From Methanosarcinaceae archaeon (GTDB lineage: Archaea; Halobacteriota; Methanosarcinia; Methanosarcinales; Methanosarcinaceae): a stretch of DNA of 24,262 bases. The number at the start of each line of letters is the position of its first letter. The first letter of the stretch is position 1. The translations under genes and the position numbers were made by a program. The stretch covers positions 1 through 24,262 of the forward strand of contig JAUSPM010000152.1 of NCBI GenBank assembly GCA_030655675.1. The letters are read 5' to 3'. Below the pieces are notes generated by a model, which saw only the letters and a list, made by a program, of their open reading frames with translations, was not told the DNA's origin and made no database searches. Of the stretch, positions 21,845-24,262 are shown piece after piece.

Positions 21845-23035
21845 ATGATACCACAAGACTATTATGACATAATCATCGTAGGCGCCGGACCTGCGGGTTC
21901 AACGGCAGCCACATACGCAGCAAAAAACGGGGCATCGGTTCTTCTGATCGACAAGAAAAAAGATATCGGCACACCACTTCAATGCGGTGGATTTCTGCCG
22001 CACTATGAAGAGTTGCAGGCACTTATACCGGATGCTGAACTGCCCTTTACTCTTGAGAACTATCCGGCAGACTGTGTGCTCACAACTACCAATTACCAGC
22101 GATTCATATCTCCTAATGGAGATTCAAAAGGGTTTGAGGTTAATGCAGATGCGCTTGATAGACGGCGGTTTGACAAATATCTGGCAAAAGAAGCAGTCAA
22201 AGCAGGTGCAGAACTTCTGGTTGGGACAAATGTAAAATCAATCAATGGAACAACAATAGAAGCAGACGGCATTTTTGGAAAATTTACATTTAATTCAAAA
22301 GTCATCATAGGAGCAGACGGTCCCAACTCGATGGTTGCCAGGTCAAAAGGACTGATCGGTGAACCGGACCCGATGGGAATGGCGACAGCACTGGAATATG
22401 AACTTACAGGTGTGAATGTTGACACGAATGCCGTCGAGATGTACTTTGGTCGGGACTATGTGCCTGGGGGATATGCATGGATAATATCACAGGGTGGTGA
22501 CAGCGCAAATATCGGTGTCGGCATTCGCAATGCATTGTGCGAGAAAGGCGTATCTGTTCGTGATTATCTTCACAGGTTCATGTACGAACATCCTGTTGCC
22601 AGTGAAAAACTGAAGAACGGAAAGATCGTTTCTGTGATCTCCGGTTTAGTGCCGGTTGGCGGTTCTCCGAAAGTTACTGCCACAGAAGATACCCTCATCG
22701 TAGGCGATGCCGCAGGACACCTAATCGCAACCAACGGCGGCGGGATACCTACCGCAATGGTTGCAGGAAAAATTGCAGGTGAAACTGCGGCAGAGTTCAT
22801 AGCCGGAAAATGTGCGCTTACCGATTATGAAAAGCGTTGGAGGGCACAGATCGGACTTGAGATCAAAACGGCTCTGTATGTAAGAAAACTCATGGATGGC
22901 CTCATGCGCTCTGATGCAATGATGTCATCTGCAGTCAAGATGATATCATCAGAACACATGAAATCATTACAGCGCGGACGATTGCCCGATCCTGTCAAAA
23001 AAACACTACTTGGAATGAACATGGGATTTGCATGA
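21845..23035 (+). CDS. Geranylgeranyl reductase family FAD protein
   Basis: FAD-dependent reductase of 396 residues of the family that saturates the geranylgeranyl chains of archaeal ether lipids (digeranylgeranylglycerophospholipid reductase) or related isoprenoids such as menaquinone or methanophenazine side chains. Seen: Rossmann motif DIIIVGAGPAGSTAATYAA near the N-terminus, then LLIDKKKDIGTPLQCGGFLP, VIIGADGPNSMVARSKG, the second FAD motif with VGDAAGHLIATNGGGIPTAM, and VAGKIAGETAAEFI. Which isoprenoid is used cannot be told. There is no ribosome-binding site before 21845. It shares an ATGA overlap with the next gene. Confidence 0.87.
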   Translation: MIPQDYYDIIIVGAGPAGSTAATYAAKNGASVLLIDKKKDIGTPLQCGGFLPHYEELQALIPDAELPFTLENYPADCVLTTTNYQRFISPNGDSKGFEVNADALDRRRFDKYLAKEAVKAGAELLVGTNVKSINGTTIEADGIFGKFTFNSKVIIGADGPNSMVARSKGLIGEPDPMGMATALEYELTGVNVDTNAVEMYFGRDYVPGGYAWIISQGGDSANIGVGIRNALCEKGVSVRDYLHRFMYEHPVASEKLKNGKIVSVISGLVPVGGSPKVTATEDTLIVGDAAGHLIATNGGGIPTAMVAGKIAGETAAEFIAGKCALTDYEKRWRAQIGLEIKTALYVRKLMDGLMRSDAMMSSAVKMISSEHMKSLQRGRLPDPVKKTLLGMNMGFA

Positions 23036-23388
23036 CAATGCACGTATTCGTATATGGTTCGTTGAAATTACATTGCTCAAACCATGAGATCCTAAAAAAT
23101 GCAAAATTCATTTGTGCATCACATACATCCGAAATGTATACGATGCTCGATCTTGGTAAGTTTCCCGGCGTTGTGAAGATCGATGATGATTCAATTCCCA
23201 AATCAAAGATCAATGGAGAAGTTTACGAGATAGACTATGATATACTCAAATACCTGGATGAATTTGAAGGAATCTGGTTCACACGTGAGATGGTATCAAT
23301 TGAATGTGGAATATCGGTATGGATGTATTTCTTAAATGCCATACCAGATGAATACGAAATAATCGAAAATGGCATCTGGGGATTTTAG
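23032..23388 (+). CDS. Gamma-glutamylcyclotransferase-like (AIG2/GGCT) protein
   Basis: Small protein of 118 residues with the GGCT fold: N-terminal HVFVYGSLK (the YGSL substrate-binding loop), LGKFPGVVK, INGEVYEIDYDILKYLDEFE and WFTREMV. The acidic residue in LDEFEG is at the position of the catalytic Glu in this family, so cyclotransferase activity on a gamma-glutamyl amine is plausible; many members have unknown substrates. It overlaps the stop of the reductase gene by 4 nt (ATGA), which implies translational coupling, although no functional link between the two is known to me. Confidence 0.8.
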   Translation: MTMHVFVYGSLKLHCSNHEILKNAKFICASHTSEMYTMLDLGKFPGVVKIDDDSIPKSKINGEVYEIDYDILKYLDEFEGIWFTREMVSIECGISVWMYFLNAIPDEYEIIENGIWGF

Positions 23389-23444
23389 AAGAGAAATTTA
23401 ATCAAAACAAATCAAATTTGCGACATCATATCGCAGGAAACACC

Positions 23445-24047
23445 ATGATGAAAAACACTACAAAAGACACAATTTACTACGAAGCATACGGAAACCTGTA
23501 TCTTAACATCACAAATCAATGTAGTGCAAACTGTGTTTTCTGTATTCGGGATTTTTCAGATGGTGTTTATGGATACAACCTGCGCCTTTCACACGAACCA
23601 ACTGCAGATGAGATCATAAATGAACTGGACCCACTCGATCTTTCAAAGTACAAAGAAGTGGTATTCACAGGGTTTGGGGAACCCACGATACGACTTGATG
23701 AATTGCTTGAGGTCACACGCTGGCTGACTGAGCGCAACGTGCTCGTCAGACTTGATACAAATGGACATGCAAATCTTATCAATCCACACAGAGATGCAGT
23801 CTCCGAGTTAAAAGAAGCAGGATTGAGCGCCGTGTCAGTTAGTCTTAATGCCGAGTCTGAAGAATTGTACAACGAACTGTGTAGACCTGTTTATGACAAT
23901 TCATATAAGGCAATGCTTGATTTCACAAAAGTAGCACTTGATGCAGGAATGCAAACACGGATGACTGTTGTTGGTGTACCGGAAATCGATATTGAAAAAT
24001 GTGAACGTATCGCACATGAGATTGGTGCTGATTTTCATGTGCGTTAG
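23445..24047 (+). CDS. Radical SAM protein, TatD-associated type
   Basis: Protein of 200 residues with the radical SAM cluster motif in NQCSANCVFCIRDFSDGV (Cys-x3-Cys-x2-Cys) close to the N-terminus. Following family segments are LYLNITNQ just before it, VVFTGFGEPTIRLDELLEVT (glycine-rich SAM-binding strand), VRLDTNGHANL, LKEAGLSAVSVSLNAE and MTVVGVPEIDIEKCERIA. It is a compact, roughly 200-residue radical SAM domain like those typically found beside TatD-type hydrolases; its reaction is unknown to me. AGGA lies 6 nt before the ATG at 23445, which is preferred to the TTG at 23418. 56 nt separate it from the gene before. The last two codons are part of a direct repeat. Confidence 0.85.
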   Translation: MMKNTTKDTIYYEAYGNLYLNITNQCSANCVFCIRDFSDGVYGYNLRLSHEPTADEIINELDPLDLSKYKEVVFTGFGEPTIRLDELLEVTRWLTERNVLVRLDTNGHANLINPHRDAVSELKEAGLSAVSVSLNAESEELYNELCRPVYDNSYKAMLDFTKVALDAGMQTRMTVVGVPEIDIEKCERIAHEIGADFHVR

Positions 24048-24087
24048 AGGATTTCGGTAGAAATAATCGTTAGAGGATTTCGGTAGA
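24042..24087. repeat. 20-bp direct repeat spanning the radical SAM stop codon
   Basis: CGTTAGAGGATTTCGGTAGA occurs exactly at 24042-24061 and 24068-24087, separated by 6 nt (AATAAT). The first copy contains the final CGT codon and TAG stop of the radical SAM gene. Confidence 0.9.
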
Positions 24088-24138
24088 TAATATGTATTTG
24101 TATATCAGCGGTAAGAAATCTGCGTAAATGAAATTATT

Positions 24139-24233
24139 GTATTTGTATAGATGTAGTATGATGGCTGCATAAATGTGATTATTCTATCTGAAACCAAAAA
24201 CAGTGCGACCGCCGCCAGGCGGCACGTTCCATA
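24139..24233 (-). repeat. 95-bp dispersed repeat containing palindromic copy E
   Basis: Partner of 13293-13387 in the same orientation, 88 of 95 positions identical by hand count. Palindrome CCGCC-GCCA-GGCGG at 24209-24222. Just upstream (24119-24136) the string TCTGCGTAAATGAAATTATT resembles the interior of the repeat (GCTGCGTAAATGGGATTATT), as if part of it were duplicated. Confidence 0.88.
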
Positions 24234-24262
24234 CCTACCATCCGTTCGCATTCACAAAATAC

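Noticed and set aside
6663..24233. The dispersed GC palindromes as a CRISPR array
   Set aside because: Copies are kilobases apart in different gaps with no regular spacers and no cas genes nearby.

Overview
The window comes from a euryarchaeon that uses the C1 (tetrahydromethanopterin/coenzyme M) pathway: a methanogen or an anaerobic methane/alkane-oxidising relative, most likely of the Methanosarcinales/ANME-2 type. The evidence is a complete methyltransferase operon mtrEDCBAFGH, the F420-dependent reductase gene mer, a methanogenesis marker protein 8 homologue, an archaeal-type pheT, a TATA-binding protein, a geranylgeranyl reductase for archaeal lipids, and a tRNA gene with a bulge-helix-bulge intron. 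The exact lineage cannot be settled from this sequence alone.

Layout. 1-4.9 kb: the start of an unknown minus-strand gene, then an iron(III)-type ABC uptake system (binding protein, fused two-domain permease, ATPase) followed at once by a secreted lipoprotein with a two-component-regulator-type beta-propeller. 5.0-6.6 kb: pheT. 6.9-8.25 kb: a winged-helix regulator divergent from the marker-8 gene, the pair bracketed by two near-identical short repeats. 8.3-13.1 kb: the eight-gene mtr operon on the minus strand, with a hairpin plus T-rich terminator. 13.6-15.0 kb: a small AN1-type zinc-finger gene divergent from mer. 15.3-16.9 kb: an AT-rich cluster of three or four unknown small genes. 17.0-20.3 kb (minus): a tungsten-type aldehyde:ferredoxin oxidoreductase gene directly followed by a DUF2193-like gene with a C-terminal Cys4 zinc ribbon. 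20.5-21.1 kb (minus): a divergent TBP. 21.1 kb (minus): intron-containing tRNA-Arg(TCG). 21.8-24.05 kb: geranylgeranyl reductase, a gamma-glutamylcyclotransferase-like protein, and a radical SAM protein of the TatD-associated type.

How the genes work together: Mer makes (or, in reverse, oxidises) methyl-H4MPT, and Mtr exchanges the methyl group between H4MPT and coenzyme M while moving Na+. These are consecutive steps of one pathway, encoded within 7 kb. The AOR/DUF2193 pair looks like one translation-coupled unit. Upstream of many genes the spacing from TATA-like box to ATG (about 25-35 nt) and the lack of ribosome-binding sites suggest leaderless or short-leader transcripts, whereas genes inside operons have clear GGAGG-type sites.

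The most distinctive non-coding signal is a set of dispersed repeats in the intergenic gaps: a palindromic CCGCC-GGCGG element in six copies (two of them inside 95-bp repeats 10.8 kb apart), a second family in two inverted copies, and CGCAGAG-word repeats. I did not see a CRISPR array, an insertion sequence with a transposase, or a defence system.
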